Shown in pieces: positions 1-8,880 of a stretch of 64,000 nucleotides of DNA. Numbering within the stretch: the stretch's first letter is position 1; every line of letters starts with the position of its first letter. The notes under the pieces were generated by a model. That model did no database searches. It was not told the origin of the DNA and saw nothing but the letters and a program-made list of their open reading frames with translations. This stretch comes from Sulfitobacter delicatus (GTDB lineage: Bacteria > Pseudomonadota > Alphaproteobacteria > Rhodobacterales > Rhodobacteraceae), in assembly GCF_900102535.1 (NCBI RefSeq), contig NZ_FNBP01000003.1, positions 62,001 through 126,000 on the forward strand. Reading direction: 5' to 3'. A program made the position numbers and the translations under genes.

Positions 1-1
1 C

Positions 2-412
2 GGCGCGCTCTGGCGGCATGGTGGACCAGGGCAGCGGGACAATCTGCCCGGGCTGCGCAGCTATGCCACGCCCTATGTGCAGGCTTTGCCCCAAGATGTC
101 CGCCGCGATCTGCACCGCGAAATGCGCGCAGGACGCCAAGGGCCGCATCTGGACCGCGAAGCGCGGCGCGCGCATTACGAGCAGATGCTGGCGGCGTTGC
201 GGGCAGAGCCTTTCGATCCAGCAGCTGCGCAAGCGGTTCTGACCACACAAAGCGACGCGGTCGCCAGCGTGCAGGCTGCGGCCCATGCCGCTTGGCTGGC
301 GCAAGTGGATGCGATGTCTGCTGACGAGCGCGGAGCCTATGCCGATGCGCTGGAGACCCATCTGAAGGACAAGTCAGAGGGCCGCGGCAAGCGGTCGCGC
401 AAAGAGCCGTAA
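2..412 (+). CDS. Periplasmic heavy-metal resistance/sensor-like protein, C-terminal part
   Basis: The reading frame is open from the left edge, so the N-terminus and any signal peptide or membrane anchor lie outside the window. The visible 136 residues are charged and helical, with DVRRDLHREM- and RRAHYEQMLAALRAEPFDPAA-type heptads followed by an Ala-rich helix. This is the pattern of small metal-resist proteins (CnrR/ZraP-like fold) that bind metal or respond to envelope stress. It ends in a basic tail (GRGKRSRKEP). In related genomes such proteins often follow an ECF sigma factor, but that part is not visible here. The assignment rests on composition and helix pattern only, with no catalytic motif. 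Confidence 0.55.
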   Translation, partial: GALWRHGGPGQRDNLPGLRSYATPYVQALPQDVRRDLHREMRAGRQGPHLDREARRAHYEQMLAALRAEPFDPAAAQAVLTTQSDAVASVQAAAHAAWLAQVDAMSADERGAYADALETHLKDKSEGRGKRSRKEP

Positions 413-510
413 GCCGCGCCGGGCTTGCCCTTGGCCTGACGGCGGGCTAGGGCAAAAGCCATATGACAGGGCAGGGCCGCGCAAGCCCGCCCGCCAAAAG
501 GACGCCGCTC

Positions 511-1005
511 ATGCAAGACCATCCCGCCGACGCCCCTGACATACTGGCCACGGCCAAACCCTCTCTCGGACGTCGGGTGATCGGGCTTGTGGCTCTCGTG
601 GGGCTCGGGCTGATGCTGCTTCAGGCCGCGGTGACGCAGCCGCTTGATACAGGCTGGCAGATTGCGCTCATCCTCGTCGGTCTCGCCTTTATCGCTGTGG
701 CTGAGGTGATGCGCCGGGCCACTGGCAGCGGGATCGAACTGACCGAAGAAGTGCTGCGCGATGCGGATGGAACGGTGATCCTGCGGCTGGACGATATCGA
801 ACGCATTGATCAGGGCTATTTCGCGATGAAGCCTTCGAATGGCTTCCTGCTCAAGGCGCGCCAACGTCAACCGCGGGGCTGGCGTTTGGGACTGTGGTGG
901 CGGCTTGGCCGACGTGTGGGTGTGGGCGGCATGACCCCGGCGCGCGAGACCAAGCTCATCGCCGAGATCATCACCGCCCGTTTGATCGACCGTCAGGCCG
1001 CTTAG
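511..1005 (+). CDS. Hypothetical inner-membrane protein with two predicted membrane helices
   Basis: This 164-residue protein of unknown function has two hydrophobic segments near the N-terminus (about residues 22-39, rich in V/L/G, and 48-66, ALILVGLAFIAVAEV). A basic, Arg/Trp-rich cytoplasmic C-terminal part follows, with an RPRGWRLGLWWRLGRRVG-like stretch. An upstream in-frame ATG at 463 exists, but the ATG at 511 is better placed behind an AAAAGGA ribosome-binding site. The stop overlaps that of the convergent TadE-like gene by a few bases (TTAG at 1002-1005). The layout resembles small PH-like membrane proteins, but no family is claimed. Confidence 0.6.
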   Translation: MQDHPADAPDILATAKPSLGRRVIGLVALVGLGLMLLQAAVTQPLDTGWQIALILVGLAFIAVAEVMRRATGSGIELTEEVLRDADGTVILRLDDIERIDQGYFAMKPSNGFLLKARQRQPRGWRLGLWWRLGRRVGVGGMTPARETKLIAEIITARLIDRQAA

Positions 1006-1550
1006 CTGTCAGACCAACTGGTCCGAGGCGCGTAGCGCGGGCGGGTGAATGCGAAGTTGTGGATTTCGCGCTGCTCCAGACCGGTTTTAAACTTCGGCTC
1101 GAAATCCAGCCAGGTCTCAACCAATGTCACACGTTCGTTGTTGGGCATGACGGGCAGTTTGTGATGCCAATTGCGCACATCGCCACTGTTAAGGGGACTG
1201 ATCCAGCCGCGCACCTGAGACCAATCGGTATAGTAGCGGTTTTCGTCAGCGTCGAACCAGATCGAGGTCACGCGGATCGCCGTTTCGCCCGTTCCCCGCG
1301 TCATATACTCAAACAATTCCTGCATGCCGCGCAGATAGTCGGGATCAATCGCCTGTGTCTCGCGCGAGATGGCGTCACCGATCGTATATGTTGCCGTCTG
1401 GTTGAGGTTGTACATCCGGTAGGTGTCAAAGATGGAGTACATCGACAAATAGGCCCAGAAGATCAGCGGCATCATGATCATCGTCTCAAGCGCGATGGTG
1501 CCATCTTCACGGCGTAGAAAACCTTTGAGTGCACTGAGAATAGGGCGCAT
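1002..1550 (-). CDS. TadE/TadF-like pilus assembly protein
   Basis: This 182-residue protein has one hydrophobic helix at about residues 18-38, preceded by a basic segment with REDGTIALET. That is the typical prepilin-like start of TadE/TadF proteins (short cationic leader, then E at the fifth position of the hydrophobic stretch). The rest is extracytoplasmic. It is the last gene of a three-gene minus-strand operon and overlaps the preceding TadE-like gene by one base (TGATG at 1550), which implies translational coupling. TadE/TadF are minor pseudopilins of tight-adherence (Flp) pili. The rest of a tad locus is not in the window. Confidence 0.75.
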   Translation of the reverse strand: MRPILSALKGFLRREDGTIALETMIMMPLIFWAYLSMYSIFDTYRMYNLNQTATYTIGDAISRETQAIDPDYLRGMQELFEYMTRGTGETAIRVTSIWFDADENRYYTDWSQVRGWISPLNSGDVRNWHHKLPVMPNNERVTLVETWLDFEPKFKTGLEQREIHNFAFTRPRYAPRTSWSDS

Positions 1551-2089
1551 CAGTTCGGCTCCTGTACAAAGGCTGCAGTTGAAACCATCGACGCACGGCC
1601 CGCCCCGTCCTTCCTTAGCGCATAGCCAAGGCCGGTGGTCGGAAACAGCGGTTCGAAGCCGACGCAGGCGCGCAGCAGCATCAGCTGGTGTTCAACGCCG
1701 AGGTTCCAGCCCCGCACGGGCTTTGGATCTTCGGAGGTGTCCACACAGTCACTGGATTGACCGAAGGACGCGAAATTGCGCGGGTCGACGTTGATCATCT
1801 CGAGCCGCAACGTGGTGTCGCAGTCTTTGATGAACCCGGAGGTCTCGCAGATCATGTCTTTGATCTGCGGGTGGGTCATCGGGGTATTGGTGTTCAGCCG
1901 GATATAGCGCACCGTCATATCGAGACCGCGGTCGAGATACATATGGCGCATGGCATAGAAGCTCATTTCGACCGACATGATCAGCGCGGCAAAGAGCAAC
2001 GGCACCATGATGACGAATTCCATGAGCAAAGCAGATCCGTCTTCGCCACCGCGAAACCGACGCCAGGCTTTGATTGCAGCATGTATCAT
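1550..2089 (-). CDS. TadE-like pseudopilin
   Basis: This 179-residue protein has the TadE signature: a basic leader (KAWRRFRGGEDGSALLMEF) and a single hydrophobic helix at about residues 20-42, then an exported domain. Two cysteines near the middle and one further on could form disulphides. Its start overlaps the stop of the upstream VWA gene by four bases (ATGA at 2086-2089), and its own stop overlaps the next start. The three genes therefore form a tightly coupled unit. The family supplies minor pilins processed by the TadV prepilin peptidase. The role here is inferred from family and neighbours. Confidence 0.75.
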   Translation of the reverse strand: MIHAAIKAWRRFRGGEDGSALLMEFVIMVPLLFAALIMSVEMSFYAMRHMYLDRGLDMTVRYIRLNTNTPMTHPQIKDMICETSGFIKDCDTTLRLEMINVDPRNFASFGQSSDCVDTSEDPKPVRGWNLGVEHQLMLLRACVGFEPLFPTTGLGYALRKDGAGRASMVSTAAFVQEPN

Positions 2090-3516
2090 TGGGTCAACCT
2101 CAGCTGGTTGATCTGTCGGGCGATTGCTTCAAAGGCGTCGACGATCTCTACGCCCTCGACCCGAAAGAAGTGGCTGTCGGAAGAGGCACAATCTTTCATT
2201 ACCGAAGCACCATGCTCCTCGACTTCAAAACCGATGGACCAGATCACGATGCCTTTTTCCTTGGCAGCGTCGCAAATGTTGCTCAGCAGGTTGTCGGCCT
2301 GGGAGGGGGTGTATTTGGTCCAATACCATCTCCACTGTTCGCTTGAGCGCACGTTCTGGTTTAGCCACCAGTAGAAGGGGTAGTCGCTCCAGTGGCGGTA
2401 GTGGTCCAGGTTTGCGTAAACCTGACGGTTGATCCGGCGGGTTGTGACGTTCACACCATCGGTCATCAGGATCACGGTCTTAAGCGTATCGATGTCACTG
2501 TAGGCCGCAGGGCGGGACTGGAACGCTGCGTCGCCGCCGATGGCTTGATTGATCGGGCGGAAGGCAGGGTCAAGCAAAGCTACGCCCCATTTCATGCCAA
2601 GGTGGATAGCTGTGTTCGCGCGGGGCGAGAAGCTGCTAATCTGATTTTTGAGCTCAGTGGCATTCTGGGAAAAGGCTTTGACCTCTTCGTACTCCTGCTT
2701 AGGGCAGCCGGGATTGTCGATGTTGTTGTAGCGCCCTGTGTTTTTGCGATGTCTGCCGTTCCAATAGTAGCCCGCTTCGAAGTGCTGCATATGCTCGTAC
2801 TGCTCTACCTGACTGATAGCGACATCGTCGAAATCGCTATCCTCAAAGTCCACGCAGTAGGAAAAATTATGCAACTCGGTGATATTCAATTCGTCGAAGA
2901 TATCGGCGCCAACATTGACCTGCGCAGTATAGGGCACAACCGAGATTGAGATCAGGTCTGCGTTTTCAGGCTTCAGCACCGTATCGACAAAGATCGCGCC
3001 TGCATCGTGCAGGTTGTCCATCTTGCTGTTCTCGCGCATGGAACCCGAGATATCGAGCACCATAGAGATTTCGACCTTGTTGACCTTTTCTTCGGCAGTG
3101 GACTTGGCCGGGACATAAAGCGAGTCCTGTCCAAGGCTGTCCATAAAGAGGGTTGGAAGCCGCCGCGAAGCGTCAACTGTCACCCGGCGATAATTCAGCC
3201 CTTCCTCTACATTCACCGTAGAGACATATTCGGCCATGCCCGCTTTGTTGAAGTAGTCTCGCGCAACGGCTTCGGGGTCGAGTGTCTGGTCGAGGTCTGC
3301 TGCGGCAAGCACCGCGCGGTCCGCCACCGCCTGCACTTTTGAGCGTTCGCGTTCATGGCGCATAAGATCCACGCCCATCCCACCGAGAAAGACCATGATC
3401 AGGATCATGAAGACCGCAAATACCGTCACCAGCCCGTCTTCTTCTCGGGCAAATCGGTGCAGCATGACAGCGGCAGGGCGCTGCGGCGGAGTCTTTATGC
3501 GAATATCATCTGTCAT
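2086..3516 (-). CDS. TadG-like protein with von Willebrand factor A domain
   Basis: This 476-residue protein is the first gene of the operon. A cytoplasmic basic leader with REEDGLVTV precedes a membrane helix at about 30-47, a Tad-like N-terminal motif. A VWA domain starts near residue 149, and its metal-binding MIDAS motif DISGS is at 155-159. A second VWA motif (VILMTDGVN) lies about 190 residues later. The domain has several cysteines and is very rich in Tyr, Trp and His around residues 230-400, so it is probably a folded extracellular adhesive domain. TadG proteins anchor or modulate Flp pili. No pilin, secretin or TadA ATPase gene is nearby. Confidence 0.8.
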   Translation of the reverse strand: MTDDIRIKTPPQRPAAVMLHRFAREEDGLVTVFAVFMILIMVFLGGMGVDLMRHERERSKVQAVADRAVLAAADLDQTLDPEAVARDYFNKAGMAEYVSTVNVEEGLNYRRVTVDASRRLPTLFMDSLGQDSLYVPAKSTAEEKVNKVEISMVLDISGSMRENSKMDNLHDAGAIFVDTVLKPENADLISISVVPYTAQVNVGADIFDELNITELHNFSYCVDFEDSDFDDVAISQVEQYEHMQHFEAGYYWNGRHRKNTGRYNNIDNPGCPKQEYEEVKAFSQNATELKNQISSFSPRANTAIHLGMKWGVALLDPAFRPINQAIGGDAAFQSRPAAYSDIDTLKTVILMTDGVNVTTRRINRQVYANLDHYRHWSDYPFYWWLNQNVRSSEQWRWYWTKYTPSQADNLLSNICDAAKEKGIVIWSIGFEVEEHGASVMKDCASSDSHFFRVEGVEIVDAFEAIARQINQLRLTQ

Positions 3517-3867
3517 AATCGTCGACCTTTCTGGCTTGGCACGCGGATCGGGCCAAAGCGAACGGGGCGGATTTCGCCTCGTGACATTTGTCGCGGGGGA
3601 AAGTGTCTAGAATTGGGCGCAAGCGGGGCGATTCAGGGGGCTATTGTTGCGTTTGATTGCGCAATCCTTGTGGAAACGTCGCATGGTTGCCCTAGCGTAA
3701 GTAATCGCGCCCTTTCTGGCGTTTCGACAGGAAAAGAAACTTTGTTGAATTAACGATTAAATAGGTCGCACCTTGCATAGAGGCGTCCTAGGGTGCCGCG
3801 GCATGCCGTGCGCTGCAGGTGAGTCGTGCCATAGAACACCGCGACTCGTAAGAAGGAGGAAAGACCG
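3517..3867. other. Divergent intergenic region between the Tad-like operon and gdhA
   Basis: These 351 bases hold no convincing gene. They must contain the promoters of the minus-strand TadG-like operon and of the plus-strand glutamate dehydrogenase gene. The part at about 3740-3765 is AT-rich and contains a short palindrome (ATTAACGATTAAAT, 3749-3762). A consensus AAGGAGG-type ribosome-binding site lies just before the gdhA ATG (around 3852-3860). No riboswitch or terminator was recognised. Confidence 0.5.
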
Positions 3868-5298
3868 ATGAATCCAGCAAATGAGCCGAGTTTCCGCGAC
3901 AGTGTGGACCTGATGTTCAACCGCGCGGTGGCGCTGATGGATTTGCCGCCTGGCCTCGAAGAGAAAATCCGCGTCTGTAACGCGACCTACACCGTGCGCT
4001 TTGGCGTGCGCTTGCGTGGGCGCATCCATACCTTCACCGGCTACCGGTCGGTGCACTCCGAGCATATGGAGCCCGTGAAGGGCGGCATCCGCTATGCGAT
4101 GGCCGTGAACCAGAACGAGGTAGAGGCGCTTGCGGCGCTGATGACCTATAAATGCGCATTGGTCGAAGCACCCTTTGGCGGTTCCAAGGGCGGGCTCTGT
4201 ATTGATCCGCGCGAGTATGACGAGCACGAGCTTGAATTGATCACCCGCCGCTTTGCCTATGAGCTGATCAAGCGCGACATGATCAACCCTGCGCAAAACG
4301 TGCCTGCGCCCGACATGGGCACCGGTGAGCGTGAGATGGCCTGGATCGCCGACCAGTACAAACGCATGAACACCACCGACATTAACGGTGTTGCCTGTGT
4401 CACCGGCAAGCCGATCAACGCGGGCGGCATTCAGGGCCGGACCGAAGCGACGGGTCGGGGTGTGCAATACGGGCTGCGCGCCTTCTTCCGCGATCCCGAG
4501 GGGATGAAGAAGGCAGGCCTGAGCGGTTCGCTCGAAGGCAAGCGTGTCATCGTGCAGGGTCTCGGCAACGTGGGCTACCACGCCGCCAAGTTCCTCAGCG
4601 AACAGGACGGCTGCAAGATCACGGCAATCATCGAACGGGATGGCGCGCTGCATGACGAAGATGGCCTCAATGTCGAAGCCGTGCATCAGTGGATCACCAA
4701 ACACGGCACGATCACCGGCTACCCTGACACTCATTGCGAGGCAGATGGCGCCAAGCTGCTGGAAGCGGAATGCGACATTCTGATCCCCGCGGCGTTGGAA
4801 GGGGTCATCAACCTGAGCAATGCGTCCGAGATCAAGGCACCGCTAATCATTGAGGCTGCGAACGGTCCGGTGACCGCCGGAGCCGATGAGGTGCTGCGCA
4901 AGAAGGGCACGGTGATCGTGCCCGATATGTATGCCAACGCGGGCGGTGTGACGGTGTCCTACTTCGAGTGGGTTAAGAACCTCAGCCACATCCGCTTTGG
5001 CCGCATGCAGCGCCGCGCCGAGGAAGCGCGTCACCAGTTGGTGGTCGACGAGTTGGAGCGGCTGTCCTCGGACAAGGGGCTCGGATGGACCCTCAGCCCG
5101 AACTTCAAAGAGCAATACCTGCGCGGCGCTGGGGAGTTGGAGCTGGTACGCTCTGGCCTCGATGACACGATGAGCACGGCCTATGAAGCCATGGCGCAGG
5201 TTTGGCACGGGCGTGAGGACGTCGATGACCTGCGCACGGCCGCCTATCTCGTGTCGATCGAAAAGGTCGCCGCGAGTTACCGCGCCAAAGGTCTGTAA
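3868..5298 (+). CDS. gdhA: Glutamate (Glu/Leu/Phe/Val family) dehydrogenase
   Basis: This 476-residue cytoplasmic enzyme interconverts glutamate and 2-oxoglutarate plus ammonia. The substrate-binding motif KGGIRY is at residues 71-76 and the catalytic-lysine motif PFGGSKGG at 102-109. PAPDMGTGEREMAWI at 146-160 is also diagnostic. The nucleotide-binding GLGNVG is at 231-236. The ATG follows a strong AGGAGG box. The protein is somewhat longer than the common 410-450 residue form, with extra sequence at the C-terminus. The gene stands alone, with a hairpin terminator just downstream. NAD versus NADP preference cannot be decided by eye. Confidence 0.93.
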   Translation: MNPANEPSFRDSVDLMFNRAVALMDLPPGLEEKIRVCNATYTVRFGVRLRGRIHTFTGYRSVHSEHMEPVKGGIRYAMAVNQNEVEALAALMTYKCALVEAPFGGSKGGLCIDPREYDEHELELITRRFAYELIKRDMINPAQNVPAPDMGTGEREMAWIADQYKRMNTTDINGVACVTGKPINAGGIQGRTEATGRGVQYGLRAFFRDPEGMKKAGLSGSLEGKRVIVQGLGNVGYHAAKFLSEQDGCKITAIIERDGALHDEDGLNVEAVHQWITKHGTITGYPDTHCEADGAKLLEAECDILIPAALEGVINLSNASEIKAPLIIEAANGPVTAGADEVLRKKGTVIVPDMYANAGGVTVSYFEWVKNLSHIRFGRMQRRAEEARHQLVVDELERLSSDKGLGWTLSPNFKEQYLRGAGELELVRSGLDDTMSTAYEAMAQVWHGREDVDDLRTAAYLVSIEKVAASYRAKGL

Positions 5299-5303
5299 GA
5301 ACG

Positions 5304-5336
5304 AGAGGGCGGGGGCGAATGTCTCCCGCCTTTCTT
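5304..5336 (+). terminator. Intrinsic terminator after gdhA
   Basis: The inverted repeat GGCGGG (5308-5313) and CCCGCC (5325-5330) is followed by TTTCTT. It lies six bases after the gdhA stop codon and would end that transcript. Confidence 0.65.
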
Positions 5337-5445
5337 ATCGTCGGTCGGGTGAAGACGCGGCTAACGACGCGCCCTTCGAAAAACTTTGAATAGATGCCCG
5401 AAGTCAGGCGGACAGAGCGGCCTTGGCGCGATATCAAAGGGCATG

Positions 5446-6516
5446 ATGTTTGATCTGCCTGATGAAAACCACCTGTACCAAGCCCTGCTCGCGCGGGACG
5501 CCAATTTCGACGGACGCGCCTATGTGGGGGTGACGTCGACAGGTGTGTTTTGCCGTCTGACCTGCCCGGCGCGCAAACCGAAGCGCGAGAACTGTCGTTT
5601 CTATCAGAGTATCGCTGATTGTATCGCGGCAGGTTACCGCCCCTGCAAACGCTGCCATCCTTTGGCCCCCGCGGCTGAGGGCGACCCTATGATCGGCAAA
5701 CTGCTGGGTGCTCTGCAAGCCGATCCCGCGCGGCGCTGGAGCGAGGCCGATGTCTCAGGAGCCGGGTTCGACCCCTCGACTGTAAGACGTGTGTTCAAGC
5801 GGCAATACGGGGTGACTTTTCTAGAAATGGCACGACAGGCGCGACTGCGCACCGGGGCGGCGGTCTTGCCCAGCGGAGGGCGTGTCATCGATGCGCAGCT
5901 TGAGGCAGGCTACGAGTCGCCCGCCGCCTTCCGCGCCGCCTTTGGCCGTCTGCTCGGGATGCCGCCGGGTCAGTTTGCCAGCAAGGATGCCTTGCTGCGG
6001 GCGGATTGGATCGACACGAAGATGGGCGTGATGATCGCGGTCAGCGACGCCCGCGCCCTCCATTTGCTGGAGTTCGCAGAGCGTCGCGCGCTGCCGGGTG
6101 AGCTAAAGCGTCTGCATGACCATGCAAAGGGCCGCTTGGGCTTTGGCCGCTTTGCGCCCACCGATCAGATCGAAGCCGAATTGCAGGCATTCTTTGACGG
6201 ACGCAGCGCGCAGTTTGATACGGCATTGGCGCCCCTCGGCACGCCCTTCACCAGAGAAGTCTGGCGCGCCCTGCGCGACATTCCTGCTGGGGAGACCCGC
6301 AGCTATTCCGAGATCGCCCGCGCCATGGGCCGCCCCGAGGCGACCCGCGCCGTGGCCCGGGCCAATGGTGCGAACCCGATCGCTATCGTCATTCCGTGTC
6401 ACCGGGTTCTGGGCGCAGATGGGTCGCTCACAGGCTACGGCGGCGGCTTGTGGCGCAAACAGGCGCTGATTGAATTGGAGCGGGGCTTTGCCGCGCAGAG
6501 GGAGAAGGCAGGATGA
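5446..6516 (+). CDS. ada: Ada: methylphosphotriester/O6-methylguanine-DNA methyltransferase and AraC-type activator
   Basis: This protein of about 356 residues has all three Ada parts. The N-terminal zinc domain has Cys36, Cys40, Cys67 and Cys70 (FCRLTCPARK and RPCKRC), where one Cys accepts methyl from phosphotriesters. An AraC-type helix-turn-helix lies at about 80-170. The C-terminal domain carries the IPCHRV active site near residue 318. The self-methylated protein activates alkylation-repair genes. Two adjacent ATGs (5443, 5446) follow AAAGG; a longer TTG-started frame from 5386 is less likely. The next gene overlaps the stop by four bases (ATGA). Confidence 0.92.
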   Translation: MFDLPDENHLYQALLARDANFDGRAYVGVTSTGVFCRLTCPARKPKRENCRFYQSIADCIAAGYRPCKRCHPLAPAAEGDPMIGKLLGALQADPARRWSEADVSGAGFDPSTVRRVFKRQYGVTFLEMARQARLRTGAAVLPSGGRVIDAQLEAGYESPAAFRAAFGRLLGMPPGQFASKDALLRADWIDTKMGVMIAVSDARALHLLEFAERRALPGELKRLHDHAKGRLGFGRFAPTDQIEAELQAFFDGRSAQFDTALAPLGTPFTREVWRALRDIPAGETRSYSEIARAMGRPEATRAVARANGANPIAIVIPCHRVLGADGSLTGYGGGLWRKQALIELERGFAAQREKAG

Positions 6517-7274
6517 CGCAGCAAGATCGGGAGCAGCAGTTTGCAGCGCTGCACAAGAAGGGCGCGCCATTGGTGCTCTACAACATTTGGGACGCAGGTT
6601 CGGCGCATGCCGTGGCCGCCGCGGGAGCCAAGGCAATTGCGACGGGCTCATGGTCCGTGGCGGCGGCACAGGGCTATGACGACGGACAGGCTTTGCCGCT
6701 GGAGGCGCTGTTGCGCGTGGCGGGGGAGATTGTGCGCGCGGTCGATCTGCCGGTCAGCATTGATTTCGAAGGTGGCTATGCTGTCTCGCGCGAAAATTTG
6801 CGCGAGAACATTCGTGCGTTGGTCGGTACTGGGGCGGTCGGGCTGAACTTTGAAGATCAGGTTGTCGGTGGCGAGGGTCTGCATAATATTGATCTTCAAA
6901 CACGGCGGGTCGAGGCGATCCGCAATGCGGCCGAGGCGGAGGGCGTGGCACTCTTCGTCAATGCGCGCACTGACCTGTTCTTGCAAAATCCTTCTGAGGC
7001 GCATGCCGACCACATAAACGCAGCCATCCGCCGAGGTCGGGCCTATGCCGAAGCCGGGGCCAGCGGCTTCTTTGTGCCGGGCCTGACCGACCCCACGCTG
7101 ATCGCAAGGATTTGCAAATCGGTGGACTTGCCGGTCAACGTAATGAAATCACCCGCGGCGCCAGAAACCTCCGAACTCGCCGCCTGTGGTGTGGCGCGGA
7201 TCAGCCATGGGCCGTTCCCTTACCGCGCAGCAATGGCGCAACTTGAGGCATCTGTCCGCGAGGCGCTGCAATAA
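6513..7274 (+). CDS. Isocitrate lyase/PEP mutase family enzyme
   Basis: This 253-residue TIM-barrel protein belongs to the phosphoenolpyruvate mutase/isocitrate lyase superfamily. Seen directly: YNIWDAGSA near the N-terminus, VSIDFEGGY (the Asp is a metal ligand), a GLNFEDQ segment, and FVNARTDLFL, which is diagnostic of the family. It lacks the KKCGH active-site signature of isocitrate lyase, so a 2-methylisocitrate-lyase-like or carboxyphosphonoenolpyruvate-mutase-like C-C or P-C lyase is likelier. The exact substrate is unknown. The start overlaps the ada stop (ATGA), so the two are translationally coupled although functionally unrelated. Confidence 0.8.
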   Translation: MTQQDREQQFAALHKKGAPLVLYNIWDAGSAHAVAAAGAKAIATGSWSVAAAQGYDDGQALPLEALLRVAGEIVRAVDLPVSIDFEGGYAVSRENLRENIRALVGTGAVGLNFEDQVVGGEGLHNIDLQTRRVEAIRNAAEAEGVALFVNARTDLFLQNPSEAHADHINAAIRRGRAYAEAGASGFFVPGLTDPTLIARICKSVDLPVNVMKSPAAPETSELAACGVARISHGPFPYRAAMAQLEASVREALQ

Positions 7275-7341
7275 CCCTTCTTGGCGATTGATACTTCCGC
7301 GAAGACTTGGTTCAGTGGCCCGGTCTGAGGGGAGAACCAAG

Positions 7342-8595
7342 ATGCGCTTTTCAGGATTGCGGGTGTTGCGCGAAGGGTTGACCGGCAATCGTGGCTGGAC
7401 ACCGCATTGGCGCGATCCGGAACCTAAGCCTGAGTATGACGCGGTAATCATCGGCGGTGGCGGCCATGGGCTGAGCACCGCCTATTACCTCGCCAAGAAC
7501 CACGGCATGACCAATATCGCGGTGCTGGAGAAAGGTTATCTCGGTGGCGGCAATGTGGGGCGGAACACGACCGTGGTGCGGGGCAATTATTTCATGCCGG
7601 GCAATTCGGAGTTCTACAGCCATTCGCTCAAGCTTTGGGAGGGGCTGTCGCAGGAGTTGAACTATAACGTCATGTTCAGCCAGCGCGGGGTGATCATGCT
7701 CTACCATTCCGACGCGCAGCGTGATGCAGCGGCCCGGCGCGGTAATGCGATGATCAATCAAGGCGATGACGCAGAGCTGCTAGACCGCAACGCCCTGCGC
7801 AAACTGCTGCCTTACCTCGATTACGACAACGGACGCTTTCCCGTCCATGGCGGGCTGTTGCATCGGCGCGGTGGCACCGCAAGGCACGACGCAGTGGCAT
7901 GGGGCTATGCGCGCGGCGCGGACCAGCGCGGGGTCGATCTGATTCAGCAATGCGAGGTCACTGGCATCGACATCGAAAACGGCGCGGTGCGTGGGGTGCA
8001 GACCACGCGCGGGCCGATCCGGGCCAAGAAGGTGGCGATCGTCACGGCGGGGCGCTCGGGGCAGGTGGCGGCCATGGCCGGGATGCGCCTGCCGATTGAG
8101 AGCCATGTCTTGCAGGCCTTTGTCACCGAGGGGCTGAAGCCGGTGATCGACCATGTGGTCAGCTTTGGCATGGGCCATTTCTATATCAGCCAGTCCGACA
8201 AGGGCGGGTTGGTCTTTGGCGGCGATCTGGATTTCTACGCCTCTTACGCACAGCGCGGCAATCTGCCGATGATGGAGCACGTGATGGAGGCGGGCATGAC
8301 CCTGATGCCGATGCTCGGCAAGGCCCGCGTATTGCGCTCTTGGGGCGGCATCATGGACATGACCCCCGACGGCAGCCCGATCATCGACAAGACGGCGACG
8401 GAGGGTTTGTTCATCGATTGCGGCTGGTGCTACGGCGGCTTCAAGGCGGTGCCGGCCTCAGGCTTTGCGCTGGCGCATCTGATGGCGACGGGGCAGCACC
8501 ACGAGACTGCGGCGGGCTTCCGGCTCGACCGGTTTCGCAGCGGCGAAGGTCTGATGGACGAAGAGGCCACCGGGTCTCAGCATAACTTGCATTGA
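7342..8595 (+). CDS. soxB: Sarcosine oxidase beta subunit
   Basis: This 417-residue flavoprotein of the DAO/GlyOX family carries the FAD-binding motif VIIGGGGHGLSTAYYLAK from about residue 35. The motif GGTARHDAVAWGYARGA is typical of the beta subunit of heterotetrameric sarcosine oxidase; its His is the usual site of covalent FMN attachment. The subunit oxidises sarcosine to glycine and passes methylene to tetrahydrofolate with the alpha subunit. The ATG follows GGGGAGA. The frame is open for 52 more codons upstream, but those overlap the previous gene. It is first in the soxB-D-A-G order. Confidence 0.95.
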   Translation: MRFSGLRVLREGLTGNRGWTPHWRDPEPKPEYDAVIIGGGGHGLSTAYYLAKNHGMTNIAVLEKGYLGGGNVGRNTTVVRGNYFMPGNSEFYSHSLKLWEGLSQELNYNVMFSQRGVIMLYHSDAQRDAAARRGNAMINQGDDAELLDRNALRKLLPYLDYDNGRFPVHGGLLHRRGGTARHDAVAWGYARGADQRGVDLIQQCEVTGIDIENGAVRGVQTTRGPIRAKKVAIVTAGRSGQVAAMAGMRLPIESHVLQAFVTEGLKPVIDHVVSFGMGHFYISQSDKGGLVFGGDLDFYASYAQRGNLPMMEHVMEAGMTLMPMLGKARVLRSWGGIMDMTPDGSPIIDKTATEGLFIDCGWCYGGFKAVPASGFALAHLMATGQHHETAAGFRLDRFRSGEGLMDEEATGSQHNLH

Positions 8596-8607
8596 GAGAG
8601 GGCGACC

Positions 8608-8880
8608 ATGCGGATTGAATGCCCCATTTGCGGCAGCCGGGACCGGCGGGAGTTTTATTATCAGGGCGCGGCGGTGGCTTTGGACCGCCCTGCGCCTGAC
8701 GCGGGTGACGCGGTCTGGGACGTCTATCTGCATCTGCGTGACAACCCGGCAGGAGAGACGCGGGACCTGTGGCAGCATGAGGGTGGCTGTGGCGCTTGGC
8801 TGGTGGTGACCCGCGATACGGTGACCCATGCGATCAGTGCCGTGGAACTGGCGTCAGACGTGAAAAGGGCCATGGCATGA
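8608..8880 (+). CDS. soxD: Sarcosine oxidase delta subunit
   Basis: This 90-residue subunit begins MRIECPICGSRDRREF, with the CPxCG half of the zinc site. HEGGCGAWL supplies the His/Cys half later. In the known heterotetramer the small delta subunit binds zinc and packs against the alpha subunit. It lies 12 bases after soxB. Its stop overlaps the soxA start (ATGA-type, 8877-8880), so the subunits are coupled for stoichiometric synthesis. Confidence 0.93.
   Translation: MRIECPICGSRDRREFYYQGAAVALDRPAPDAGDAVWDVYLHLRDNPAGETRDLWQHEGGCGAWLVVTRDTVTHAISAVELASDVKRAMA

Noticed and set aside
3749-3762. Possible CtrA site (TTAA repeats) before gdhA
   Set aside because: The two TTAA units are three bases apart, whereas the CtrA consensus needs seven. 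The match is not convincing.
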